This document shows positions 34,602 to 43,631 of a stretch of DNA of 64,000 bases, piece after piece. Both the position numbers and the translations under genes were made by a program. This stretch comes from Ulvibacterium marinum. GTDB lineage: Bacteria > Bacteroidota > Bacteroidia > Flavobacteriales > Flavobacteriaceae. Every line of letters starts with the position of its first letter. The stretch's first letter is position 1. The notes under the pieces are model-generated. The model saw nothing but the letters and a program-made list of their open reading frames with translations. It made no database searches and was not told the origin of the DNA. The DNA is taken from the NCBI RefSeq assembly GCF_003626755.1, contig NZ_RBCJ01000001.1:434001-498000 (forward strand), in the 5' to 3' direction.

Positions 34602-36184
34602 TGGGCAAAATCATTCGAATTGGAACCCGCGATAGCGAACTTGCGCTTTGGCAGGCAAACACGGTAAAAGAAAAGCTGGAAATTCTTGGTCACCAAACTG
34701 CACTGGTTCCTGTTAAATCCACAGGGGATCTGGTACTGGACAAACCGCTTCACGAACTTGGGATAACAGGAATTTTTACCAAAACCTTGGATGTGGCTTT
34801 ATTGAAAGGTGAAATAGATATTGCCGTGCATTCCATGAAGGACGTGCCCACCATCTTACCTAACGACATTGTACAGGCGGCCGTCTTGGAACGAGGTAAT
34901 TTTCTGGATATCCTGGCCTATAAGACCAATCAGGAATTTTTGGCCCAAAAGGATGCTGTAATTGCAACGGGGAGTCTCCGAAGAAAGGCACAATGGCTCA
35001 ATCGCTACCCCACCCATACCACTACGGATTTAAGAGGCAATGTGAACACAAGAATCGAAAAGCTAAGAAACAGCGATTGGAACGGTGCCATATTCGCCGC
35101 AGCTGGTCTGGAACGTATTGGTATAAAGCATAAAAATACTATAGGGTTGACCTGGATGTTGCCAGCACCGGCACAGGGGGCCATTGTGGTCGTAGCCAGA
35201 AAAGGTGATGTTGAGATATTGAACACTTGTGCGGAACTCAATGATGAGCCAACCGAAATTTGTACCACAGTTGAACGTCAATTTCTGAACAAGTTGGAAG
35301 GCGGTTGTACCGCCCCGATCGGAGCTTTGGCGAAAATAGAAGAAGATCGTGTTGTTCTACAAGGTGTTCTGTTAAGTACGGATGGTAGCAAAAAGTTGGA
35401 GTCGGAACTTTCCGCAAGAATGGGCGAGCATCACAATCTTGGTCGGGACTGTGCCAATAGTATTCTGGCCCGTGGAGGGAAACGTTTAATGTCAGAAATA
35501 CAGGGAGATATAACAAAGAGCCCTACCGTTTTCTCCACAAAAAAACTGACTTCAGATCAACTTTCTCGGTTCATGGATTCAGTAACCGTAGATTCTGAGG
35601 ACTTTATTCAAGTGAATCCTTCCAGGATTCCCTCGGTAGTCTTAAAATCCAAGATCAAAAACGTTATTATCACCAGCCAAAATGCGGTAGAGGCAATTTT
35701 AACTCATAATACGGCGGATAAGTTACGGTTTGAAAATATTTATTGTGTGGGCCGTAAGACAAAGCGACTTATTGAAAAACGGATAGGTCCTGTAAAACAT
35801 CAAGAGAAAAACGCCGTTAAATTGGCCCAACATCTAGTGGAGTATATGGACGGCCTGGAAGTAACCTATTTTTGTAGTCATCAAAGACTGGATGACCTCC
35901 CGACTATCCTATCTGAAAATAACATCACCGTAAACGAAGTGGAAGCGTATAGAACCAAGTATTCTCCGACAGAGATAGCCAATGGAGTAGAAGGAGTATT
36001 GTTTTTTAGTCCTTCTGGCATAGAAAGCTATTTGTTAAAGAATCCGGCCGATAAAATTGCATATTGTATTGGCGAAACTACCGCTAAGTTCGCCAGAAAG
36101 CACTTTGCCGATGTTCATTTAGCGCGAATACCTACCATTGAAAGTGTAATAGACAAGGTGAATGAAAACTATGGCAAAAAATAG
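34601..36184 (+). CDS. hemC-hemD: Fused hydroxymethylbilane synthase / uroporphyrinogen-III synthase
   Basis: 527 aa, about 215 longer than HemC alone. Residues 1-305 are HemC: RIGTRDSELALWQA, catalytic D81 in HSMKDVPT, GSLRRKAQ, and C236 in LEGGCTAPIG, which carries the dipyrromethane cofactor. Residues 312-525 are HemD-like: VIITSQNAVEAI, a central NIYCVGRKTKRLIE, and FFSPSGIESYLL with YCIGETTAKFA. One chain would make hydroxymethylbilane and close it to uroporphyrinogen III. No stop or frameshift separates the halves. It starts on the hemA stop (TAATG). Confidence 0.93.
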   Translation: MGKIIRIGTRDSELALWQANTVKEKLEILGHQTALVPVKSTGDLVLDKPLHELGITGIFTKTLDVALLKGEIDIAVHSMKDVPTILPNDIVQAAVLERGNFLDILAYKTNQEFLAQKDAVIATGSLRRKAQWLNRYPTHTTTDLRGNVNTRIEKLRNSDWNGAIFAAAGLERIGIKHKNTIGLTWMLPAPAQGAIVVVARKGDVEILNTCAELNDEPTEICTTVERQFLNKLEGGCTAPIGALAKIEEDRVVLQGVLLSTDGSKKLESELSARMGEHHNLGRDCANSILARGGKRLMSEIQGDITKSPTVFSTKKLTSDQLSRFMDSVTVDSEDFIQVNPSRIPSVVLKSKIKNVIITSQNAVEAILTHNTADKLRFENIYCVGRKTKRLIEKRIGPVKHQEKNAVKLAQHLVEYMDGLEVTYFCSHQRLDDLPTILSENNITVNEVEAYRTKYSPTEIANGVEGVLFFSPSGIESYLLKNPADKIAYCIGETTAKFARKHFADVHLARIPTIESVIDKVNENYGKK

Positions 36185-36330
36185 GCCTTTTTATTAGCGG
36201 CCACACTAAATGGCGCTTGAAAAAATTGGATTAGCAAACGAAAAACAAAGACATCCACTAAATCCAAGCTAAAAATCAACGTATGGTTTCTAAATTTTAA
36301 GCCCTATGCAATGACGAACGAATTGAAAAT

Positions 36331-37359
36331 ATGAGTGTTACCAACGATTTATTTTTAAGAGCCCTATGTGGCGAAACCGTAAATAGACCACCCGTTTGGA
36401 TGATGCGCCAAGCCGGCCGTTATTTACCGGAATTCATGGAAATTAGGGAAAAGTACGATTTCTTTACCCGTTGCCAGACTCCCGAATTGGCCTCAGAAAT
36501 CACGGTACAACCCATGCGCAGATTTGGTATGGATGCCGCTATTCTTTTCAGTGATATTTTGGTAATCCCCCAAGCCATGAATATTGAGGTGCAGATGAAA
36601 CCCAATTTCGGACCCTATCTGCCCAATCCCATACAATCTCAAAGAGATGTGGATTCTGTTGTAGTTCCCGATGTAGATCAGGAATTGGACTACGTAATGC
36701 AGGCCATTCACATGACCAAAGAAAAATTGAACAACGAGGTGCCATTGATCGGTTTTGCGGGTTCTCCGTGGACTATACTTTGCTATTGTGTACAAGGACA
36801 GGGAAGCAAGACCTTCGATAAGGCCAAGGCATTCTGTTTTACCCAACCAAAGGCTGCACATGAAATGTTACAGAAAATTACCGATACTACCATTGCCTAC
36901 CTCAAGGCCAAGGTAAAGGCCGGGGTTAATGCCGTTCAAATATTCGATTCTTGGGGCGGTATGCTTTCTCCCACTGATTATCAGGAGTTTTCCTGGCAAT
37001 ACATTCAGCAAATCGTAGATGCCCTAAAAGTTGAGGGCCCGGTAATCGTCTTTGGAAAGGGATGCTGGTTCGCTTTGGGGGAAATGGCAAAGTCCGGAGC
37101 TTCCGCATTGGGTGTAGATTGGACCTGTTCGGCCAGAAATGCCAGATATCTTAGCGGAGGAAACATTACTTTACAGGGTAATTTCGATCCTGCCCGATTA
37201 TTGTCACCTCCATCGCAAATCAAAAGTATGGTTACCCAGATGATAAACGAGTTCGGGAAGGATAAATACATTGTCAATTTGGGGCATGGGATACTTCCCA
37301 ACATTCCATTGGAAAATGCAAAGGCCTTTATCGATGCCGTAAAGGAATACTCAAACTAA
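36331..37359 (+). CDS. hemE: Uroporphyrinogen decarboxylase
   Basis: 342 aa. It converts uroporphyrinogen III to coproporphyrinogen III. R26 and R30 in [11 protein letters not shown] bind substrate acetates; D75 in ILFSDILV is the catalytic aspartate; [16 protein letters not shown] and NLGHGILPN are conserved. The family length is normal. It follows hemCD after 146 bp and is probably in the same transcription unit. Cytoplasmic. Confidence 0.95.
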   Translation: MSVTNDLFLRALCGETVNRPPVWMMRQAGRYLPEFMEIREKYDFFTRCQTPELASEITVQPMRRFGMDAAILFSDILVIPQAMNIEVQMKPNFGPYLPNPIQSQRDVDSVVVPDVDQELDYVMQAIHMTKEKLNNEVPLIGFAGSPWTILCYCVQGQGSKTFDKAKAFCFTQPKAAHEMLQKITDTTIAYLKAKVKAGVNAVQIFDSWGGMLSPTDYQEFSWQYIQQIVDALKVEGPVIVFGKGCWFALGEMAKSGASALGVDWTCSARNARYLSGGNITLQGNFDPARLLSPPSQIKSMVTQMINEFGKDKYIVNLGHGILPNIPLENAKAFIDAVKEYSN

Positions 37360-37385
37360 AAAGAAGGTTTAGAATAAAGCAAAAA

Positions 37386-37919
37386 GTGATATTCGATTTC
37401 GACCATTATTTTATTGAACCTATCCAGGAAAAAGATTCTTGGAAGTTATGTGATTTTGTCGTCTCCAATGCCGATAGACTAAAACGGTACTTCCCAAGGA
37501 CGCTTGAACAAAATCTCACACCTGATCTGTCCAAATATTTCGTAGAAAAGAAAGTAAAGCAATTCCTAACAAAGGAAGAACTGCTTTTTAAGCTAAAACA
37601 TAAAGAACGTAGAACGATTATCGGCCTGGTGTATATAAAAAAACTGAACCGAGACAAAAGACAGGCCGAACTGGCCTATTGCATCGGTTATCAATTTGAA
37701 GGAAAAGGTTGGATGTCACAAAGCATCCAAGCATTATCAAACTATGCTTTTGAGGTTCTAGATTTGAAAGCCCTCCAGATTATTGTCCATAACACGAATA
37801 AAGGAAGCATCAAAGTAGCGGAAAAATGCGGCTACACATGGCAAACGACATTAAAGAAGGAACACAGTCCCCCGAATGAACCCGCATTGGATATGGAGTT
37901 ATACGAACTGTATTGTTAA
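37386..37919 (+). CDS. GNAT-family N-acetyltransferase (RimJ/RimL type)
   Basis: 177 aa. It starts at GTG 37386, since no ATG lies near the N terminus. The acetyl-CoA fold is visible: IGLVYIKKLNRDKRQAELAY (beta 2-4), the pyrophosphate loop YQFEGKGWMSQSIQ, then LKALQIIVHNTNKGSIKVAEKCGY. RimJ/RimL enzymes acetylate protein N termini or small amines. It is 26 bp after hemE and 55 bp before hemF, so it sits inside the heme operon without an evident role in heme synthesis. Confidence 0.85.
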   Translation: MIFDFDHYFIEPIQEKDSWKLCDFVVSNADRLKRYFPRTLEQNLTPDLSKYFVEKKVKQFLTKEELLFKLKHKERRTIIGLVYIKKLNRDKRQAELAYCIGYQFEGKGWMSQSIQALSNYAFEVLDLKALQIIVHNTNKGSIKVAEKCGYTWQTTLKKEHSPPNEPALDMELYELYC

Positions 37920-37974
37920 CTCAATAACCTCTTCGGCATTGCTCCAAGGTGACAAGAATTATAATGTTAAACCT

Positions 37975-38877
37975 ATGAAAGATATATTCTACACTTATAT
38001 TCAAAATCTTCAAAATGCGATAACTTCTAAACTTGAAGAGGTAGACGGCAAATCCAAATTTAGGGAAGATCAATGGATTCGTCCGGAGGGAGGTGGAGGT
38101 CGTTCACGGGTCATCGAAAACGGAGCGGTTTTTGAAAAAGGAGGGGTAAATATTTCCGCAGTTCACGGGGAATTGCCCCAGAGTATGCAAAACTATTTTG
38201 GGGTTAAGGATGCGGATTTCTTTGCTTGTGGACTTAGTTTGGTCATCCATCCAAAAAGTCCCATGATACCAACGGTACATGCCAATTGGCGTTACTTTGA
38301 AATGTACGATAAAAAAGGGAACATTGTAGATCAGTGGTTTGGAGGAGGCCAAGATCTTACGCCCTATTATCTTTTTGATGAAGATGCTATTCATTTCCAT
38401 TCCGTTTGCAAAAAAGCGTGTGATGCACATAATCCGACGTTTTATCCCGACTATAAAAAAAAGTGCGATGAATATTTTTGGAACGCCCATAGGAATGAGG
38501 CACGGGGCGTGGGCGGACTCTTTTTTGACTATTGCAGAACTTCGGAGGGAATGTCCATGCAAAACTGGTATAATTTTGTGGCGGAAGTTGGCGACAGCTT
38601 TTTGGAAGCTTATATACCAATCGTTATAAAAAGAAAAGGGCTTGAGTACACCAATAAACAAAGGGACTGGCAAGAAATCAGACGTGGTCGTTATGTAGAA
38701 TTCAATCTTGTTCACGACAAGGGCACCTTATTTGGATTAAGGACCAACGGCCGTATTGAAAGCATTTTAATGAGCCTTCCTCCACATGTGCAATGGCGGT
38801 ATGATCATCATCCAGAAGAAGGCAGTGAGGAAGAGCGTTTGCTTAAAATTCTTCAAAAGCCTATAAAATGGGTCTAA
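37975..38877 (+). CDS. hemF: Oxygen-dependent coproporphyrinogen III oxidase
   Basis: 300 aa from the ATG at 37975 (MKDIFYTYIQNLQ); the longer frame from 37876 overlaps the acetyltransferase gene and is rejected. It oxidatively decarboxylates coproporphyrinogen III to protoporphyrinogen IX, using O2. RPEGGGGRSRVIENG, VHGELP, H102 in TVHANWRYFEM and WFGGGQDLTPYY are family hallmarks. Using HemF rather than HemN means this path needs oxygen; no hemN is in the window. It overlaps the next gene by 10 bp. Confidence 0.95.
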   Translation: MKDIFYTYIQNLQNAITSKLEEVDGKSKFREDQWIRPEGGGGRSRVIENGAVFEKGGVNISAVHGELPQSMQNYFGVKDADFFACGLSLVIHPKSPMIPTVHANWRYFEMYDKKGNIVDQWFGGGQDLTPYYLFDEDAIHFHSVCKKACDAHNPTFYPDYKKKCDEYFWNAHRNEARGVGGLFFDYCRTSEGMSMQNWYNFVAEVGDSFLEAYIPIVIKRKGLEYTNKQRDWQEIRRGRYVEFNLVHDKGTLFGLRTNGRIESILMSLPPHVQWRYDHHPEEGSEEERLLKILQKPIKWV

Positions 38878-39815
38878 AGCACATCTTCACCTTTTTTCTG
38901 GGGCTAGGTTCTTTTGTGTCCCATTCGCAAAACGACAGTTTATATATCCGTAGATTCCCGGAGAAGGTCACTTTGAGGCTTGGCGTACAGAACACTTCCA
39001 ATAGTTTTATAGTAACCGATAGGGAGACCGGCCAACAAACCGAATTCATTCCTAATGACAAGACCTATCTTGGGTTATCTGCATTATTCCGTTCCGTTGA
39101 AGTGGATTTGGGTTATGCTCCTAATTTTTTCTCTGAAAATCGAGACAACAGTGGATCCAAACTCTTCACCTTAAACTTTAGAATGTTCCTGGGTCGATGG
39201 ATGCAAACTTTGGACTTTTATAGACAAAAAGGGTTTTTTACTCCATTTAATGATGAGCTTTTACCCTTTCCGGAATTACGCACCCTAAAAATAGGTGGAA
39301 CAACTAGTTTTATTTTTAATAGGAATTTTTCGTTTAGAGCCATTGGGTTCCAAAATGAATGGCAGAAAAAAAGTGCCGGCAGCTTTATTCCCAGATTTAC
39401 ATTTTACTATACTCGTTTTAGGTTAGAGGACACCGATGTTCAAGTTGGTGATGACCACTCCTTTAATCTGGCCATTGGGCCAGGGTATTATTACAATTTA
39501 GTTATCGGAAAACACTATTTACTCTCCGCCGGTGCCACGATAGGGCTAGGAGCCAATTTTACACGTTCCGAAGGAGAAACATTTACCTCCAGCCTGGCCC
39601 AAGTAATTTTTAGAAGTGCTATGGGTTATAATTCTGAGCGGTTCTTTACCGGCATCAATTTAAGCGCCCAAGTATTGGAACACGGAACAGACCAAAACAC
39701 CCAATTGGATGACATCATTACTTTTGTAGAGTTATATATCGGATACCGTCTCAATGCCCCGAAAAAATGGATTCAGAAGGCGGATAAGTTTAACCGTAAA
39801 TTTGGTCTGGACTAA
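38868..39815 (+). CDS. DUF4421-like outer membrane beta-barrel protein
   Basis: 315 aa with a signal peptide (about 1-20, FVSHSQ). The mature part alternates beta strands and turns with many aromatic residues: TLRLGVQNTSNSFIV, YLGLSALFRSVEVDLGYAPNFF, FTFYYTRFRLE. It resembles DUF4421, whose function is unknown. It starts inside the last 10 bp of hemF, so it is cotranscribed with heme genes, but nothing in it suggests heme binding. Confidence 0.65.
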   Translation: MGLKHIFTFFLGLGSFVSHSQNDSLYIRRFPEKVTLRLGVQNTSNSFIVTDRETGQQTEFIPNDKTYLGLSALFRSVEVDLGYAPNFFSENRDNSGSKLFTLNFRMFLGRWMQTLDFYRQKGFFTPFNDELLPFPELRTLKIGGTTSFIFNRNFSFRAIGFQNEWQKKSAGSFIPRFTFYYTRFRLEDTDVQVGDDHSFNLAIGPGYYYNLVIGKHYLLSAGATIGLGANFTRSEGETFTSSLAQVIFRSAMGYNSERFFTGINLSAQVLEHGTDQNTQLDDIITFVELYIGYRLNAPKKWIQKADKFNRKFGLD

Positions 39816-39890
39816 AGGCTGTAGTCCTAATCATGTTGGATATTTTCCTAAATTTAACCCATAAGGTCCTTCAACATCAAAAAAGCTTGA

Positions 39891-40616
39891 ATGTTAAAAA
39901 AACCAAGATTGTTCCTTGCCGGAGTTTATTTTACGTATTTCAAAAAGGTATTTAAAAATGACGGCCTAACAATTCATGTCCCCTTTCATTTGACGGATTT
40001 TAAGTTTCGTGGAAGGTTTGTCCTTGGCACCTATGAAGAGGAGGAATCCAGATATTTAAAGGAATATCTTTCTCCGGATGCCAAGGTGTTGGAACTTGGT
40101 TCCTGTCTTGGTTATGTTTCTTGCCTTACCAACAAATTGCTTTCGGACAATTCGGCACACGTGGTATTGGAAGCCAATCCAAATTTAATTCCTTGGATAG
40201 ACAAGAATAAGCAAGAAAACAGTTGTCAATTTGCTATTGAAAATTGTATTATATCCAATGAAGAATTGAATGATTTTTATATACATCATCTTATCGTTGG
40301 AGGAAGTGCCAAACGTAAGACCCCGAACAGGATTAACATAAAGGGAGAGACGTTTCAGGGACTACGTAAAAAATATGAACTTGACTTTGACACGTTGATT
40401 ATGGATATAGAGGGTGGTGAACTGGATTTATTTCGGAACTATCAGAAAGGTATTGCAAAATTTGACCAAATTTTTATGGAAGTACATCCTTTTGCCAATA
40501 TATTGACCAAGGAGGAAGCCCAAGAATGTGAAGATATCCTTAGTTCTTTAGGTTTTGATATTTTGGTAAGGGACGGAAATTTTCAAATTTGGAAGAAAAG
40601 GAAAATATCCGCATAA
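39891..40616 (+). CDS. FkbM-family methyltransferase
   Basis: 241 aa. The SAM-binding motif AKVLELGSCLGYVSCLTNKL (about 64-83) is followed by VVLEANPNLIPWIDKN, then DTLIMDIEGGELDLFRNY, the FkbM post-motif. FkbM enzymes O-methylate sugars or natural products. The substrate is unknown and there are no glycosyltransferases nearby. It is followed after 3 bp by the PhzF gene. Confidence 0.85.
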   Translation: MLKKPRLFLAGVYFTYFKKVFKNDGLTIHVPFHLTDFKFRGRFVLGTYEEEESRYLKEYLSPDAKVLELGSCLGYVSCLTNKLLSDNSAHVVLEANPNLIPWIDKNKQENSCQFAIENCIISNEELNDFYIHHLIVGGSAKRKTPNRINIKGETFQGLRKKYELDFDTLIMDIEGGELDLFRNYQKGIAKFDQIFMEVHPFANILTKEEAQECEDILSSLGFDILVRDGNFQIWKKRKISA

Positions 40617-40619
40617 ATT

Positions 40620-41408
40620 ATGAAACTTAATATATATCAAATAGATGCTTTTACCGATCAGGTTTTCTCGGGAAATCCGGCCGCGGTTTGCATCCTAGAA
40701 AATTGGTTGGATAATGAAACCATGCAACGGATAGCTGCAGAGAACAATCTTGCTGAAACCGCATTTCTAGTAAAAAAAGGTGATGGCTATGAAATACGAT
40801 GGTTTACCCCATCTATTGAAGTTGCTTTATGCGGTCACGCTACCTTGGCCTCGGCCTTTGTACTGTTTAATTACTATGGTGTCACTACCCCAAAGATCAT
40901 CTTCTATTCGCAAAACCGTGGAGCCCTGTCGGTCGAAAAGGGAAAAAATGGACTTTTGATCCTGGATTTTCCCGTAGATCCCATCGTTGAGATCCAGCCT
41001 TTGGATACCTTGAACGAAGCTATAGGCAAAGCCCCTGTACAGGCCTTTAAGGGGAAAACAGACTATTTGTTAATTTACGAAACCCAGCAGGATATCGAAG
41101 ACATTGAGCCTAATTTTTATTTACTTGGCAAGGCCAATGTGCGGGGAGTCATCGTCTCCGCCAAAGGTCAAAAAGTCGATTTTGTTTCTCGCTTTTTTGC
41201 CCCCGGTTCGGGAATTGATGAAGATCCCGTAACCGGATCGGCACACACCACGCTAACACCGTATTGGTCCAAACAGCTGGGAAAAACGAAACTAAGTGCC
41301 AAGCAATTATCCAAAAGGGGCGGTGACCTCTTTTGTGAAGACCTTGGAGAACGTATCAAGATATCTGGAAAGGCAGTACCCTATTTAATCGGTGAAATTG
41401 AAATCTAA
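40620..41408 (+). CDS. PhzF-family isomerase/epimerase-like protein
   Basis: 262 aa. It begins IYQIDAFTDQVFSGNPAAVCIL, with catalytic E46 in NNLAETAFL, RWFTPSIEVALCGHATLASA and GSGIDEDPVTGSAHTTL, all typical of the PhzF/YddE diaminopimelate-epimerase fold. PhzF itself isomerises a phenazine precursor, but housekeeping members act on unknown substrates. No phenazine genes are near, so a metabolic role of the YddE type is more likely. It sits 3 bp after the FkbM gene. Confidence 0.9.
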   Translation: MKLNIYQIDAFTDQVFSGNPAAVCILENWLDNETMQRIAAENNLAETAFLVKKGDGYEIRWFTPSIEVALCGHATLASAFVLFNYYGVTTPKIIFYSQNRGALSVEKGKNGLLILDFPVDPIVEIQPLDTLNEAIGKAPVQAFKGKTDYLLIYETQQDIEDIEPNFYLLGKANVRGVIVSAKGQKVDFVSRFFAPGSGIDEDPVTGSAHTTLTPYWSKQLGKTKLSAKQLSKRGGDLFCEDLGERIKISGKAVPYLIGEIEI

Positions 41409-41419
41409 GGGCAATCTAC

Positions 41420-42559
41420 ATGGAAACCTCCTATTTGCTTGTAAAACCTATGAAGAACAAAACTTCGCTATTTTTCCAGTTTCTTTTTAGGAGCAAACGT
41501 TCTATCATGGTGTTAATACCAAGTGTGTTTTTGTTATTGTGTTGTAAAGAACCCGATACAAAGGACCAAGTGGCAACTATTTCCCTTTGGTATGGAACTG
41601 AACAATCTTTTGGGAATATAGGCCACCCACAGGCACAAATCAATGTATTGGGCAACATCCAGACGGATAGTGTTGGGATAACAACATATTATATGCTCAA
41701 TGACACCCAAGAAAAGCATGTGCTTACCTTAGGTTCCGACCTTCACCGACTGGCGGCCCATGGCGATTTTAATATTGAAATCTATAGGGATAGGCTTAAA
41801 AAGGGCAAGAACCTAGTCAGTATTTATGTGGCAAAAGATAAAACCGTACTGGCATCAAAGGAGATAACCCTGAATTATAATCCCGAAACCGAATGGCCGT
41901 TACCGTATTCTGTAAATTGGGCAGAAGTTAAAGATATCCTAGATGTGGTTCAGGTAGTGGACGGTCATTGGAAAATAACCCCCCAAGGTATTCGAACCCA
42001 AGACGTGTATTATGATCGGGTATTGGCCATGGGTGATACTTCTTGGCGAAATTATGAGGTAACCACTACTGTGACCTTTCACGGTTATACCCCTCCGGAA
42101 GAAGGCCCACCCACTTACAATGTGTCCCATGCAGCCCTGGCCACCTTATGGCCCGGACATGACAAGGACAGTTTGCAACCCAATCGGAAATGGCATCCTC
42201 TAGGAGCAACAGCTGAATTTAGGATTACCGACGGTTATAAAGATTGTAGATGGCGCATTTTTGATGGTGATAATTTCTATGCGGAGCAAAAAGAAGATAA
42301 ATATCGTAACATTGAGGAAGGGTTACCATACAAGATGAAGCACCGGGTACAAGACCTTACTGATAATAGCGTACGATATTCGGTAAAACTTTGGGACGCA
42401 AGTAGGGAAGAGCCCGAAGAATGGGATTTCCAAGCCATAGAGACCTCCAAAACAAAACACTTGGGAGGTTCTTGCCTACTTATTGCCCATAATACGGATG
42501 TCACTTTTGGAAATGTAGATATAATTCCATTGAAAGAAATGGCGACGCTTGTCGATTAA
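41420..42559 (+). CDS. Hypothetical lipoprotein with a jelly-roll-like C-terminal domain
   Basis: 379 aa from 41420. A later ATG at 41507 would give a short lipoprotein signal directly (MVLIPSVFLLLCC), and this may be the true start. The middle (about 55-140) looks like an immunoglobulin-like beta domain. The C-terminal ~200 residues, with WRNYEVTTTVTFHGY and HLGGSCLLIAHNTDVTFGNVDI, resemble concanavalin/LamG-like jelly rolls such as DUF1080. No catalytic residues could be assigned. It lies 39 bp before hemB. Confidence 0.65.
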   Translation: METSYLLVKPMKNKTSLFFQFLFRSKRSIMVLIPSVFLLLCCKEPDTKDQVATISLWYGTEQSFGNIGHPQAQINVLGNIQTDSVGITTYYMLNDTQEKHVLTLGSDLHRLAAHGDFNIEIYRDRLKKGKNLVSIYVAKDKTVLASKEITLNYNPETEWPLPYSVNWAEVKDILDVVQVVDGHWKITPQGIRTQDVYYDRVLAMGDTSWRNYEVTTTVTFHGYTPPEEGPPTYNVSHAALATLWPGHDKDSLQPNRKWHPLGATAEFRITDGYKDCRWRIFDGDNFYAEQKEDKYRNIEEGLPYKMKHRVQDLTDNSVRYSVKLWDASREEPEEWDFQAIETSKTKHLGGSCLLIAHNTDVTFGNVDIIPLKEMATLVD

Positions 42560-42598
42560 TTATCTTTGGAATTCCGAACTTGAAATAAAAGCAGTACC

Positions 42599-43588
42599 AT
42601 GCATCCATTGATACGAAATAGACGACTCCGAAGCTCAGAGACCATAAGAAGAATGGTCAGGGAGACCGTTCTCACACCCCATGATTTTCTGGTCCCACTC
42701 TTTGTGGTAGAAGGGAAAGGTATAAAACAGGAGATTCCTTCTATGCCGGATTATTACCGACTTAGTTTGGATAACTTGGAAAAAGAGGTCAAAGAGCTTT
42801 GGAAAATGGGCCTACGTGCCGTACTTCTCTTTGTAAAAGTGCCGGATGACCTAAAGGATAATAAAGGTTCGGAAGCATTGAATCCGAACGGACTTATGCA
42901 GCTTGCCATACAGCATGTAAAAAATGTATGTCCGGATATGCTGGTTATGACCGATGTGGCCTTGGACCCGTATTCTTCTTATGGTCATGATGGAATTGTT
43001 GAGAACGGTCGTATTTTAAACGACGAAACTTCGGAGATTTTAGCGGAAATGAGCGTTAGCCATGCCCAGGCGGGAGCCGATTTTGTGGCACCGAGCGATA
43101 TGATGGACGGCCGTATCCTAACTATACGTGAGGCTTTGGAAGAAGAAGGATTTATAGAAACAGGCATCATGAGCTATAGTGCCAAATACGCCAGTAGTTT
43201 TTATGGGCCGTTCCGTGATGCACTGGATTCCGCACCTGTAGATATGAAAAATGTCCCCAAGGATAAAAAGACCTACCAAATGGACTATGCCAATCGCTTG
43301 GAGGCCATAAAAGAAACCCAAATGGATATTGATGAAGGTGCGGATATCGTTATGGTGAAACCCGGATTGTGTTATCTGGATATTGTTCGGGAAATACGAA
43401 ATGACGTAGAGGTTCCTGTAGCAGTGTATCAGGTTTCAGGAGAGTATGCCATGCTTAAGGCTGCAGCGGAAAAAGGGTGGTTAGAGCACGATGCGGTAAT
43501 GATGGAACAACTGACCGCCATAAAAAGAGCCGGTGCGGATATTATTGCAAGCTACTTTGCCAAAGATGCCGTGCGGTTAATGTCATAG
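42599..43588 (+). CDS. hemB: Delta-aminolevulinic acid dehydratase (porphobilinogen synthase)
   Basis: 329 aa. It condenses two 5-aminolevulinate molecules to porphobilinogen. The two Schiff-base lysines are K196 in MSYSAKYASSFYGPFR and K254 in MVKPGLCYLD. The metal site region reads DVALDPYSSYGHDG, with Asp at the positions held by the zinc-binding cysteines of animal enzymes, so it should be of the Mg2+-dependent type. It is the last heme gene of the cluster, separated from hemF by four non-heme genes. Confidence 0.95.
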   Translation: MHPLIRNRRLRSSETIRRMVRETVLTPHDFLVPLFVVEGKGIKQEIPSMPDYYRLSLDNLEKEVKELWKMGLRAVLLFVKVPDDLKDNKGSEALNPNGLMQLAIQHVKNVCPDMLVMTDVALDPYSSYGHDGIVENGRILNDETSEILAEMSVSHAQAGADFVAPSDMMDGRILTIREALEEEGFIETGIMSYSAKYASSFYGPFRDALDSAPVDMKNVPKDKKTYQMDYANRLEAIKETQMDIDEGADIVMVKPGLCYLDIVREIRNDVEVPVAVYQVSGEYAMLKAAAEKGWLEHDAVMMEQLTAIKRAGADIIASYFAKDAVRLMS

Positions 43589-43631
43589 TTTTCTAATTAT
43601 TCCCTTTGTTCAAAATGAGTGTATGAGATAC

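Noticed and set aside
34601-36184. Possible read-through or assembly fusion of separate hemC and hemD
   Set aside because: The frame is continuous with coding-like composition across the linker at about residues 300-315 and shows no trace of a stop or ribosome site.
38104-38715. 203-codon open frame opposite hemF
   Set aside because: Antisense to the conserved catalytic part of hemF; no family resemblance.
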